Of a stretch of DNA of 50,354 nt, positions 1-7,414 are shown piece after piece; the first letter of the stretch is position 1; each line of letters opens with the position of its first letter. Location: assembly GCF_022829405.1 (NCBI RefSeq), contig NZ_JAKSXW010000050.1, positions 1 to 50,354 of the forward strand. The letters run 5' to 3'. The notes under the pieces were generated by a model, which was not told the DNA's origin, ran no database searches, and saw only the letters and a list, made by a program, of their open reading frames with translations. The DNA is from Methylobacterium sp. J-076. Lineage in GTDB: Bacteria; Pseudomonadota; Alphaproteobacteria; Rhizobiales; Beijerinckiaceae. The translations under genes and the position numbers were made by a program.

Positions 1-141
1 CGGCATTCGAGCGATCGGCTGCACGCCCTGGCAATCCCCGCTCTGCTAGGGCATTGCCATGGCCCAGCGCCCCCGCCTCGACCTACGCCGCCTCGCCCGG
101 GACGCCGCCGCGACCCCCGGCAGCCGCCGCACCGCCGGTGC
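1..141. repeat. Terminal direct repeat (circularisation overlap), left copy
   Basis: These 141 bases recur at 50214-50354 with no difference that I can see by eye. The repeat runs through the start of the first gene (ATG at 59), so the right-hand copy carries a second, cut-off start of the same gene. This is what a linear printout of a circular molecule with an assembly overlap looks like; 141 is also the largest default k-mer of a common short-read assembler. A biological terminal repeat is possible but less likely, because the same open reading frame begins inside it. Confidence 0.9.
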
Positions 142-571
142 TCCGGGCGGTCGGGCCGCCACGGGCTTGATGGACATCGTGCGCGGCCACCTCGACGCCC
201 TGGTCGCCCTCCAGGCCGGCGGATTGACCTGGGATGCGGTCGCGGCCGGCCTCACGGCGCAGGGGTTCACCACCGCCGACGGCCAGCCGATCACCGGGCG
301 CAATCTCACCGGCATCATCTCCAGCGTTCGGCGGCAGGCCGCCGCCCGCGCAGCCAGGGCGGAGGCGCGGGCGGCCCGGCCAGATCGGCCGACCTCATCG
401 CATCCCGTACCGCCCCCGACCGGCTCGACCCCCCGGGCGTCACGGCTCGCACCGGAGCTCCGTCCGGATCGCGAGAGGCCAACCCCATCGGCCGCGGATG
501 CGCCGCTCACCGAGGCGGAGATCCAGCACCTGCAGGCCGAGAAGCACAGCCACCTGTTCAAGAAGGACTGA
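59..571 (+). CDS. StbA-like small basic DNA-binding protein, first gene of an stbABC-like operon
   Basis: 170 residues, very basic and Ala/Arg rich. A compact predicted helical segment at about residues 38-95 (MDIVRGHLDALVAL...GLTWDAVAAGLTAQGF...ITGRNLTGIISSVRRQ) looks like a helix-turn-helix; the rest is Pro/Arg-rich and low complexity. Known: in IncW plasmid R388, StbA binds a direct-repeat array just upstream of its own operon, next to oriT, and governs plasmid segregation and transfer. Here a phased repeat array (50119-50207) sits directly upstream once the circle is closed, and a P-loop NTPase gene follows after 5 bp. The StbA label rests on position and size, not on sequence similarity I could verify. 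It could instead be another relaxosome or copy-control protein. The start is the first ATG, inside the terminal overlap. Confidence 0.55.
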   Translation: MAQRPRLDLRRLARDAAATPGSRRTAGAPGGRAATGLMDIVRGHLDALVALQAGGLTWDAVAAGLTAQGFTTADGQPITGRNLTGIISSVRRQAAARAARAEARAARPDRPTSSHPVPPPTGSTPRASRLAPELRPDRERPTPSAADAPLTEAEIQHLQAEKHSHLFKKD

Positions 572-576
572 CACCC

Positions 577-1383
577 ATGCCTCGCGTCCTCCTCGTCGCC
601 CAGGAAACCGGCGGCGTCGGCAAGTCGACCGTGACCCGCGGCCTGGCGGAGGCCGTGCCGGACGCGCCGATCCTGGAGATCGAGTCGGTGCATCGCCTGA
701 CCGAGTTCAAGACCGCGACGGCCGCCAACGAACCCGGCGGCGTGCGCTACTTCGAGATGCGCGCCACGCGCGAGGCGATCGAGGCCAGCGGCGGCAAGGC
801 CGCGCGGTCCGAGCTCGACGAGGTGATCAACGCGCTCTACGCGGTCGCGGCCCCCACCCTCGTCGACATCGGCGCCAACACCTCGGCGAGCCTGCTCGGG
901 GTGCTGAGGGACGAGGCGCCGGAGCTGGGCAAGGCCGGGATCGAACTCGGGCTCGTGGTGGTGGTGGCCGCCGAGGCCGGCTCGCTCGCGGATGCGGGCA
1001 AGCTGCTGCAGGCCGCGCGGGACTGGACCGGTGCCCGGTTCGTCGTGGCCAACGGCGTGCGCGGCGCGATCGACCCGACGATCCTGGAGCGCGTGGTCGG
1101 CGACGCGGGGGTCACGCACCTGCGCGCCTTCGAGCTGGAGGATGAGACGCGCGGGGTGTTGGCGGCCGGTCAGCTGCGCGGCGTCGGACGGCTCGACCGG
1201 GCGGGCCTGGTCAAGCAGACCTCGCAGGCCAAGGCCGGGCGGATCCTGCGCGATCTCACCGCGTTCCGCCTCGCCGTGATGGAGGCGGTCAAGCCGGCGG
1301 CCCTGTGGCTGGTCGAGGAGGCGCCGGTCGCAGGTCGGGCCGGGACGCCGGCAGGGGGAGCCAAGCGTGCCCGCAACGCCTGA
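577..1383 (+). CDS. ParA/StbB-like P-loop ATPase
   Basis: 268 residues with an N-terminal deviant Walker A at residues 11-18 (TGGVGKST). The signature lysine of classical ParA (KGGVGKT) is replaced by Thr, while the P-loop lysine is intact. A hydrophobic strand ending in an Asp (APTLVDIGANTS, near residue 93) fits a Walker B. It starts 5 bp after the stbA-like gene and overlaps the next gene by 17 bp, so the three are almost certainly one transcript. Known: R388 StbB is a ParA-like ATPase that antagonises StbA in plasmid positioning. The function here is inferred from fold and order. It differs from the KGGVGKST ParA at 44140-44805, so the plasmid has two ParA-type ATPases in separate loci. 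Confidence 0.65.
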   Translation: MPRVLLVAQETGGVGKSTVTRGLAEAVPDAPILEIESVHRLTEFKTATAANEPGGVRYFEMRATREAIEASGGKAARSELDEVINALYAVAAPTLVDIGANTSASLLGVLRDEAPELGKAGIELGLVVVVAAEAGSLADAGKLLQAARDWTGARFVVANGVRGAIDPTILERVVGDAGVTHLRAFELEDETRGVLAAGQLRGVGRLDRAGLVKQTSQAKAGRILRDLTAFRLAVMEAVKPAALWLVEEAPVAGRAGTPAGGAKRARNA

Positions 1384-1963
1384 GGACGTGAAAGCCCGCC
1401 TCGCGCGGGCCGACCGCGCCGCGCGTGAGGCCGCGGCCGGGTTCGAGCGGGACAGCCGCGCCGCGCTCACCCGGCTGAAGACGCGCCCGATCCACGAGCG
1501 GTTCGCGGCCTTGGAGGAGGGCGCAGCACAGCTCCTGCCCGAACATCGGCGCGAGCTCCTGCTCTCGATCCGCGACCGCTCCGACGAGGCGGAGCCTAGC
1601 GTCCGGTCCGCGCCGCGCCACGCGAGCCGCATCGCGGTCTGGCGCGGGCGCCTGCCGTTCCACATGCACCGGCTCACCCGTGACGCCTTGCTCGCGCTCT
1701 GCCTCTTGCTCGGGCTGGTCCTGGCCTACCGCCGCACGCCGATCTCCTGGGTCGAGGTGCGGGGCGACCGGGATGTGACCGCCGCCTGGGTCATGCCGGA
1801 CGGGCGATCCGGCGGGGACCGCCTCGTGGCGGGGCGCGCCTATGCGTTGATGCGGGACGCCGACGGCGTGGCTGAGCTGCGCGACTGGCACCCGAGCGAC
1901 GGCTATGCCACGACCCGCGTGCCTTCGGATTGGCTGCGGACCCGCTCCGGACCATCACGCTGA
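1367..1963 (+). CDS. StbC-like membrane protein, third gene of the stb-like operon
   Basis: 198 residues from a GTG start preceded by a strong AGGGGGAG Shine-Dalgarno; it overlaps the ATPase gene by 17 bp. Residues 1-105 are charged and probably helical (many Arg/Ala/Glu heptads). One transmembrane segment follows (LTRDALLALCLLLGLVLAY, about residues 103-121), then a short domain rich in Asp/Arg/Trp that would lie on the far side. In R388 the third stb gene has no known role; the match here is positional only. It converges on the coupling-protein gene, whose stop lies 27 bp away. I see no recognised domain. Confidence 0.55.
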   Translation: MPATPEDVKARLARADRAAREAAAGFERDSRAALTRLKTRPIHERFAALEEGAAQLLPEHRRELLLSIRDRSDEAEPSVRSAPRHASRIAVWRGRLPFHMHRLTRDALLALCLLLGLVLAYRRTPISWVEVRGDRDVTAAWVMPDGRSGGDRLVAGRAYALMRDADGVAELRDWHPSDGYATTRVPSDWLRTRSGPSR

Positions 1964-1990
1964 GGTCCGGATCTCTCGATCCGATGCGGT

Positions 1991-3673
1991 TCACCGCGTC
2001 CGGCCGACCGGCGGTACGGAGGTGATCAGCTTGCGGAAGCGCGGATCGGTGTGCGCGACCGTCTTCTTCAGGCGCAACGGATGGCGCGCGTGGCCGCCGC
2101 TGTTGGGAAACACCAGGAGTTCGTCGCCCGGCATCGCGATCAGCGCCTCCTTGGTCATCAGGCGCGCGCCCTGCGACGCACGGGCCGTGGACGGCGTGCC
2201 CTTGGCATCGCCGGTCGGGGCCGTCCGGGTCTCGACGAAGGCGGTGTAGTCGCCGATCGACCGCGACCAGCGCTCGGCCTCATCCGGATCGACGGCCGGG
2301 ACGTCGAAGACGGTGACAACCTCCGCGGTGTTAAGCAGCACGTCCGCTCCGGCCTCGCCGTAGAGCCCGACGAGTTGGGCGCGGTCCTGCCACATCGTCC
2401 AAAGGCTGGCGCCGTAGCCCGGCAGCTCGCCCGCCGCGGTGAGAAGCGCATCGAACCGGCCGAGTACCGCGGCCTCGTCGACGAAGATCATCAACCGCTC
2501 AGCCGGACGGTGGCGACGCACCGAGGCGAACAGGTCGGACAACAGCCAGCGCAGCAACGGGGCGAGCACAGTCTTGTACTCGGTCGGCACCGCCACGAAC
2601 AAGTCGACGGCGCCGGTGGACAGCTCGGACAGCTGGAAGGTCGAGTCGCCGACGAGGTCGCGCAGGCGCCGGTCGGCGAGCCACTGGAAGGCCTGCAGGG
2701 CGGTGGATTTGATCGGGTCCTTGGTCTTGGGATCGGCCTCTAGGATCTCGATCGCCGCGTAGGCCGCGGGCTCGGGCCAGTGCGTGACGTACTGCTGCAG
2801 GAGGCCGCGGAAGCGGGCCTCGTCGGTTAGCAAGTCCTGAACCTCCACGACCGTGCACGCCTGCGGCTGACGCAGGGCGACCAACAGCGCACCGGTGATC
2901 AGATCGACGGCCCGGTTGCGGAAGTAGGCGGAGGCCTCGCCGTCACCGGAGGCCTCGGGCAGGAGCGCCAGCGCGGTACTCTGGAGGTAGAGGACGTCGT
3001 CCGGGTCGCGGCCCTGGAGCGGGTTCCAGTGGTCGGTGCCGCCGGCCAAGCCCATGGGATCGAGGCAGACGACGCGGCGCCCGAGCGAGCGGCGTCGTGC
3101 GGCCACGGAGCGGTAGACCTCGCCCTTCGGATCGAACACGACAGCGGGGCCACCCCAACCCTGCGGCTCGGGAAAAGCGAGATTGGGGATGAGCAAGCCC
3201 GACGTCTTGCCCTTGCGCGGCGGCGCGATGGTGACAAGCGTGCCTTGCACGGCGATGCGGACGGCACGGCCGGTCTCCGGATCACGGCCGAGTTCGAGCC
3301 CGTTGCGGAGCCGACCGCGCTCGGTTGCAGTGGCGAAGCGGGCCGAGCCGAACAAGTCGGAGGTGTCCCGCTTCTGTTTGGGTTTGGCGCGCCGCAGCAG
3401 CTCGGCTCCGAACAGGATCAAGAGGGGGAAGAAGGCGAGGAGTGGGGCTAGCGACCAGCCGTTGTTGGCGAATTCGGGCGCACGACCGATCAGCATGAGG
3501 TACGGCATCGCGAGCGCGTCACCGGCACGCACGGAGAATAGGGCCTCGAACCAGGCCCCGGGGCGCGTCACCTCTGCGGGCCAATACGCTGGGTCGAGCC
3601 CGTTCTGGATCAAACCCGCGACTGGGTAGGCCAGGAGCACGGTCGCGAGAAAGGCTGAGAAGATTATGCGCAT
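1991..3673 (-). CDS. VirD4/TraG/TrwB-family type IV coupling protein
   Basis: 560 residues. Two N-terminal membrane segments (about residues 5-22 and 75-92) anchor a cytoplasmic ATPase: Walker A at about residues 150-158 (PPRKGKTSG), a DPKGE motif after it, and Walker B (MIFVDEAAVLG) near residue 393. TraG/VirD4-specific stretches (AIEILEADPKTKDPIKST, GYGASLWTMWQDRAQL) are clear. Known role: it brings the relaxase-DNA complex to a type IV secretion channel and pumps the strand. No channel genes lie in the molecule, so it must borrow a mating apparatus. It faces the stb-like operon, whereas in R388 the coupling gene sits between trwA and trwC. About 100 bp of AT-rich DNA (3674-3776) separates it from the next gene, leaving room for a promoter I cannot define. 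Confidence 0.93.
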   Translation of the reverse strand: MRIIFSAFLATVLLAYPVAGLIQNGLDPAYWPAEVTRPGAWFEALFSVRAGDALAMPYLMLIGRAPEFANNGWSLAPLLAFFPLLILFGAELLRRAKPKQKRDTSDLFGSARFATATERGRLRNGLELGRDPETGRAVRIAVQGTLVTIAPPRKGKTSGLLIPNLAFPEPQGWGGPAVVFDPKGEVYRSVAARRRSLGRRVVCLDPMGLAGGTDHWNPLQGRDPDDVLYLQSTALALLPEASGDGEASAYFRNRAVDLITGALLVALRQPQACTVVEVQDLLTDEARFRGLLQQYVTHWPEPAAYAAIEILEADPKTKDPIKSTALQAFQWLADRRLRDLVGDSTFQLSELSTGAVDLFVAVPTEYKTVLAPLLRWLLSDLFASVRRHRPAERLMIFVDEAAVLGRFDALLTAAGELPGYGASLWTMWQDRAQLVGLYGEAGADVLLNTAEVVTVFDVPAVDPDEAERWSRSIGDYTAFVETRTAPTGDAKGTPSTARASQGARLMTKEALIAMPGDELLVFPNSGGHARHPLRLKKTVAHTDPRFRKLITSVPPVGRTR

Positions 3674-3776
3674 TGCGGGTCAGTCACGAGAAAAGTAGAC
3701 AGCATCGTTACAAGCACATCTTGCCCTTTGGGATCGATAACGGCATATCATTGCAAAGCAAAACGCTTAGAATAGA

Positions 3777-4394
3777 TTATCTATAATTTAGAGATGCTAA
3801 TTTTTCGAGATTTATTTTTTCTTTCAGCCAAGCAGCATTGAGTTTTTCTAGCCACAAGGGACGATGATGAGTCCTGAGATCATCAAATCTTAGGTGCATC
3901 GATGCGACCTCCGGATCGTTCAGAAAGGCCGCTTCGCACAGTGCAGCAAGACCATCAGCATCAAGGGCGTCGAATGCGTGGAGCACGCGTGTGGCCAACA
4001 GGCGCTGCTCGATGAGATCCGTCTCGGATCCTCCCAACTTCGCGAGGCGGACCTGACGACCCGCGTAGCGTGACACCGCCTCGTTGATACATGTCGTGAC
4101 TGCGATGCTGGCGAAAGAATTCGGATTGTAGGCCAACATCTGAACCTGATGCCATGTGGGCAGCAGCACTATCCCGTCTCTTGCGAAAGACTCCAGTTGC
4201 TCAGGTTGCGGCATCGCGAGCCGGTTGCTCTCGAACCAGCGCGTGTCGGGCTGGTGGACCTGGAGTATGATATAGGTCGTCGAGCCCATCCGCCGGGCGA
4301 AAGCGTTCGCCGCAGCGACCCACTGAGGATGGCGTGCGTCGTCGATGAGGATGATGTCGCGCCCGGTCTTTGCTGGCATTGTCTGTTCAGGCAT
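3777..4394 (-). CDS. Hypothetical protein, partner of the small upstream gene
   Basis: 205 residues from the ATG at 4394, which overlaps the end of the upstream gene by 8 bp and so is probably translationally coupled. I recognise no family. The N-terminus (DIILIDDARHPQWVAAANAFARRMGSTTYI) resembles an alpha/beta Rossmann-like core, and a second hydrophobic strand (DGIVLLPTWHQVQMLAYN) supports a globular alpha/beta fold. No membrane segment, signal peptide or metal motif is obvious. The C-terminal third is helical and charged. An internal ATG at 4379 is an alternative start. Base composition falls sharply at its 3' end and the gene ends in AT-rich DNA unlike the backbone, which suggests separate acquisition. 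Confidence 0.6.
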   Translation of the reverse strand: MPEQTMPAKTGRDIILIDDARHPQWVAAANAFARRMGSTTYIILQVHQPDTRWFESNRLAMPQPEQLESFARDGIVLLPTWHQVQMLAYNPNSFASIAVTTCINEAVSRYAGRQVRLAKLGGSETDLIEQRLLATRVLHAFDALDADGLAALCEAAFLNDPEVASMHLRFDDLRTHHRPLWLEKLNAAWLKEKINLEKLASLNYR

Positions 4395-4653
4395 GACCCT
4401 GCACCTGCGGCTTGAGCACAACCACGCCCCGCGTCCGAAAGAGCATTTCGTCGGCCTCTGTCCAGATGGCCCCAAAGCCGCTCAGATCCTGGCCGGGACG
4501 TGCCGACACCACGTTATAGTTCTGGCGCACGAGACCAAGTTCTGACGCCCAGCGGACCTCGGCCTGCCGCACGTCGGGGTGGATCTCCGTGTTGACGATA
4601 AGTAAGTCCTTGAACAGCGCTCTCAGCAGTGCGCCTTTGTCCATGGGAGGCAT
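4387..4653 (-). CDS. Small hypothetical protein, coupled to the downstream gene
   Basis: 88 residues, ATG at 4653 preceded by AAGGA at suitable distance; a second ATG lies three codons in. No recognised domain. The N-terminal half (KGALLRALFKDLLIVNTEIHPDVRQ) is amphipathic helix and the C-terminal half is predicted strands ending in a hydrophobic GVVVLKPQV. It overlaps the 205-residue gene, so the pair probably makes interacting products. A toxin-antitoxin or phage-defence pair is conceivable, but nothing in the sequence proves either. Confidence 0.55.
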   Translation of the reverse strand: MPPMDKGALLRALFKDLLIVNTEIHPDVRQAEVRWASELGLVRQNYNVVSARPGQDLSGFGAIWTEADEMLFRTRGVVVLKPQVQGHA

Positions 4654-5020
4654 AACGATCCTTGCACCCTATCTGCATGAACGATGACAGTCGCAATAAA
4701 AGGATCGTGTTTCTGAAACGGCGGGCAAATCGGTAAAATTGATATGATTTACTCAGTTCACATAATCTTTGAAGAGATCCAAATATTAATCAATATATAA
4801 TCTTTAGATGCGCGTCGCCTCTCGCCTTGCATATTATTCAATATTTAGAGAGCTCTATGCCTGCAATGGTTAAGATATTTGCGAGCGCATAAATGTAATC
4901 GGGACCCATCGGGAAGTCATCTGGTGTTATTTTGCATTAATCCTTGGCGATCTCTATCGGTCTGGATTGAGAGAAACCGGTGATACGTGAACCTAGTCCC
5001 GGGCGCCGTGCCGCGTCTAC
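4654..5020. other. AT-rich intergenic region without a gene
   Basis: 367 bp, much richer in A/T than the surroundings, with runs such as AATATTAATCAATATATAA near 4784 and TATTATTCAATATTTAGAG near 4830. It lies between a leftward gene pair and the 3' end of a leftward resolvase, so it holds the promoter of the pair. Local AT richness on a GC-rich plasmid makes it one candidate for a replication origin, but I see no iterons and no clear DnaA box. It may equally be foreign spacer. Confidence 0.4.
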
Positions 5021-5617
5021 TTAGGTCGCCACGACAGCAGGCATGGTAGATTGGCGCTCCAGGGTACGGTAAACGGTTGGCCGTGAGATCGAAAACAGCT
5101 CGGCCAAGTCGCTGATCGCGTAGTCGCCTGTGTCGTACATCCGGCGCAGCTCCTTCTGCTGGCGATCTGAGAGCTTGGGCTTCTTGCCCCGCAGCTTCCC
5201 CTTGGCGCGGGCCATCGCCATGCCCTCGCGCGTGCGCAGCCGGATCAGGTCGGCCTCGAACTCGGCGAAGGTGGCCAGGATGTTGAAGAACAGCTTGCCC
5301 ATCGGATCGAGCGGATCGTGCACGCTGGCGCCGAGCTGCAGCTTCACGCCCCGTGCCGCGAGCGCGTCGCCGATCGCGCGCGCGTCTGGCACGGAACGGG
5401 CGAGCCGGTCGAGCTTGGGCACTACCAGGGTGTCGCCACTCCGGACCGCAGCCAGCGCCTGGTCGAGACCCGGGCGGGCCCGGTTCGTCCCGGTGAAGCC
5501 CTTGTCGGTGTAGATGCGATCGGCCGCCACCCCGAGCTGGACCAGCGCGTGGCGCTGGGCGGCGAGGTCCTGCTTGTCGGTCGAGCAGCGAGCGTAGCCG
5601 ATCAGCACGTGCGTCAT
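5021..5617 (-). CDS. Serine recombinase, Tn3-type resolvase/invertase family
   Basis: 198 residues from the ATG at 5617. The catalytic domain starts with IGYARCSTDKQDLAAQ, where Ser12 in ARCST is the expected nucleophile, followed by RAR-type arginines in a PKLDRLARSVPDA block near residues 69-80. The long helix E (DPMGKLFFNILATFAEFEADLIRLRTREG) and a C-terminal helix-turn-helix (YAISDLAELFSISRPTVYRTLER) complete the fold. No Tn3-type transposase accompanies it. It may resolve plasmid multimers or be left from a transposon. A res site would be expected in the 265 bp upstream (5618-5882), but I could not define one there. Confidence 0.9.
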   Translation of the reverse strand: MTHVLIGYARCSTDKQDLAAQRHALVQLGVAADRIYTDKGFTGTNRARPGLDQALAAVRSGDTLVVPKLDRLARSVPDARAIGDALAARGVKLQLGASVHDPLDPMGKLFFNILATFAEFEADLIRLRTREGMAMARAKGKLRGKKPKLSDRQQKELRRMYDTGDYAISDLAELFSISRPTVYRTLERQSTMPAVVAT

Positions 5618-5882
5618 GCGTGGGGCTGTAACGTATAAGGTCCCCTCACCGCAATTTTTATCGTACCAATCGATTGAGACGCGGCCCGCGCAGGCATATC
5701 GAGCCTTTGTGCGTGGATCACCCGAGCGTCCGCTGACCGATCCCCTTGCGGACACAAAGGGGGAACCACGATGCAGCTCAGGGGAGCCAGCTTCTTGCGT
5801 AACTGACATTCAAAGTTCGTCCTGGCATGGATCGAGGCTTATGGCGTATGCTTATGCCCATGGCACACGATGGAGACGTCCC

Positions 5883-6125
5883 ATGAAAGCGAGGGTGATG
5901 CCTGACGGGCGCGTGAGCTTGCCGGCCGATTTACGCAAGCGGCATGGTCTTGCTCGTGGCGGTGAGGTCATCGTCGAGGATATGGGCGACGCCATCGTGC
6001 TCCGGACCCTCGATCAGGTCGTCGCCCGGGCGCAGGCCTTGAGCCGTAGACTGGTCGGTGACACGGCAGGCGCGACCGTGGCGGATTTCCTCGCGGATCG
6101 CGCTCGTGAGGCTGAAGCCGAATGA
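5883..6125 (+). CDS. AbrB/SpoVT-type antitoxin (VapB-like)
   Basis: 80 residues with an N-terminal swapped-hairpin AbrB-like DNA-binding module: MKARVMPDGRVSLPADLRKRHGLARGGEVIVEDMGDAIVLRT matches the family pattern (pDGRVslPaelR..lgl..Gd.v). The C-terminal tail (VVARAQALSRRLVGDTAGATVADFLADRAREAEAE) is helical and would wrap the toxin. It overlaps the following PIN toxin by four bases (ATGA), the usual arrangement for vapBC. Such antitoxins normally repress their own promoter, which should lie in 5800-5880; I could not pick the operator. Confidence 0.88.
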   Translation: MKARVMPDGRVSLPADLRKRHGLARGGEVIVEDMGDAIVLRTLDQVVARAQALSRRLVGDTAGATVADFLADRAREAEAE

Positions 6126-6511
6126 CGGGCGTCGTCCTCGACGCGTCCGCACTACTCGCGCTCTTGCTAGGGGAGCCGGGAGCGGATCGGGTGAAAGCCG
6201 CGCTCGACGGCTCGGTCATGACGACCGTCAATCTGGCCGAAGTCGTCAGCCACTACGCCAAGCTCGGCGCGGCGCGCGCGGAGATCGACGCGTTGTTACG
6301 CCCCTTGCCGATCCGGTGGGTCACCGTCGATGCCGCGCTGTCGTACGAGGCCGGCATGCTGCGCCCTCTCACTGTCGAGGGTGGTCTGTCACTCGGGGAC
6401 CGATATTGTCTGGCCCTTGCCAAGCAGGAAGATCGGCCTGCCCTTACCGCCGAACGGCGTTGGACGACGATCGCCGAGGCCGCCGATGTTGTCGTCGAGA
6501 TGATCCGCTGA
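6122..6511 (+). CDS. VapC-type PIN-domain ribonuclease toxin
   Basis: 129 residues. The PIN active-site acids are visible: Asp7 in VVLDASALLALLLGEPG, Glu near residue 39 (TVNLAEVVSHY) and Asp at about residue 99 (GLSLGDRYCLALA). Known function: Mg-dependent endoribonuclease, often cutting tRNA or rRNA, neutralised by the adjacent AbrB-type antitoxin. The four-base start/stop overlap implies coupled translation. All catalytic positions look intact, so the module is probably active and would stabilise the plasmid. Target RNA cannot be read from the sequence. Confidence 0.9.
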   Translation: MTGVVLDASALLALLLGEPGADRVKAALDGSVMTTVNLAEVVSHYAKLGAARAEIDALLRPLPIRWVTVDAALSYEAGMLRPLTVEGGLSLGDRYCLALAKQEDRPALTAERRWTTIAEAADVVVEMIR

Positions 6512-6881
6512 GAGCCTTTTTAAATCGACAAAACGAATATGGGCCCCCGAATGTCATCGGTGAGTCGGTCAGACCCGTGCGAGGATGATGTTTGTTCAAG
6601 AATAGAAACGCTTACGAGTTTTCCTGAAAGAAATGACATTGTTTCAAATTCCGCCCGACCCGCTCCTTGTTTGTCGAGATGCGGACATGGTTCCGGCACA
6701 CGGTTTGGCTCGAGCATATATTCCGGGATGCGGCCCTGTCGTACGCTCGGCAAGGATCTCTCGCGAGTGGAATTTGTTCGTGCTTTGCCCGGCATTGGCT
6801 GGCGTGCGGTGTCCCCGGAGCGTAAAGGCTGGCGTCTTGATTTCCGGGAGCACGCACTTGTAGATCTCAGGCCGATTAACG
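6512..6881. other. Intergenic stretch without a supported gene
   Basis: About 370 bp between the PIN toxin and a small hypothetical gene. Several overlapping frames are open on both strands, but none has a convincing ribosome site or protein-like composition. The first 150 bp are noticeably AT-richer. I see no strong hairpin or repeat. Confidence 0.4.
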
Positions 6882-7178
6882 ATGCCCTCCACCAATCCCG
6901 CCCATCACCTCGCGCGCCTTACGGATGCTGCCGCGACACTCAGCACGCCTGCGGAGGTCGCGGCATGGAGTACCGCGGTATCGGCCGAAATTGAACGCCT
7001 CCAAGCCAAGGGGATGCGGCTTCGCGAAGCTGCGCTCCGTTCGTCGAACCAACGCAGGATCGCCAAGGCCGATGGCTTCTGCACTGCCGTGGAACCCGAG
7101 TTGAACCGTGCCGCTGTCGCCGTGCGCGCGGTCAATACAATGTTCTTCGTCGATCCGCCGAGCACAGCGAGACATTAG
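6882..7178 (+). CDS. Small hypothetical protein
   Basis: 98 residues from an ATG at 6882 without a clear ribosome site. The sequence is Ala/Arg-rich with a plausible helical hairpin (AEVAAWSTAVSAEIERLQAK, then NRAAVAVRAVNTMFFV). No family recognised. It may be genuine because composition is even and it stands alone on this strand, but it could be a chance frame. The next 236 bp (7179-7414) upstream of the ABC-type gene hold no gene I can support. Confidence 0.35.
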   Translation: MPSTNPAHHLARLTDAAATLSTPAEVAAWSTAVSAEIERLQAKGMRLREAALRSSNQRRIAKADGFCTAVEPELNRAAVAVRAVNTMFFVDPPSTARH

Positions 7179-7414
7179 CCGCAGGGTCTTATACAGAGTG
7201 CATCCCGGCGAAGCCTCCTTATGCTCGACAGCAAGGCCACGGCGGTTCTTACAGCTAAGACTTGACAGTTCAGTAATCGTGCCATGCTTCAGAGCGCCCC
7301 GCACGGCGACTTTCACGGGCGACATCGACGAGGAAGCGCCTCCCAGAAGACCGATCGTTTTTACAGAACGGAAACATCGAGAGGTTCCGTTGGATCGAAC
7401 TTTCAAGCTCGACG

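Noticed and set aside
46..1677. A 543-codon open frame on the minus strand across the stb-like operon
   Set aside because: It is the shadow of three well-formed plus-strand genes: composition is Arg/Ser/Pro-rich without domains, and the plus-strand genes have ribosome sites and coupled overlaps.
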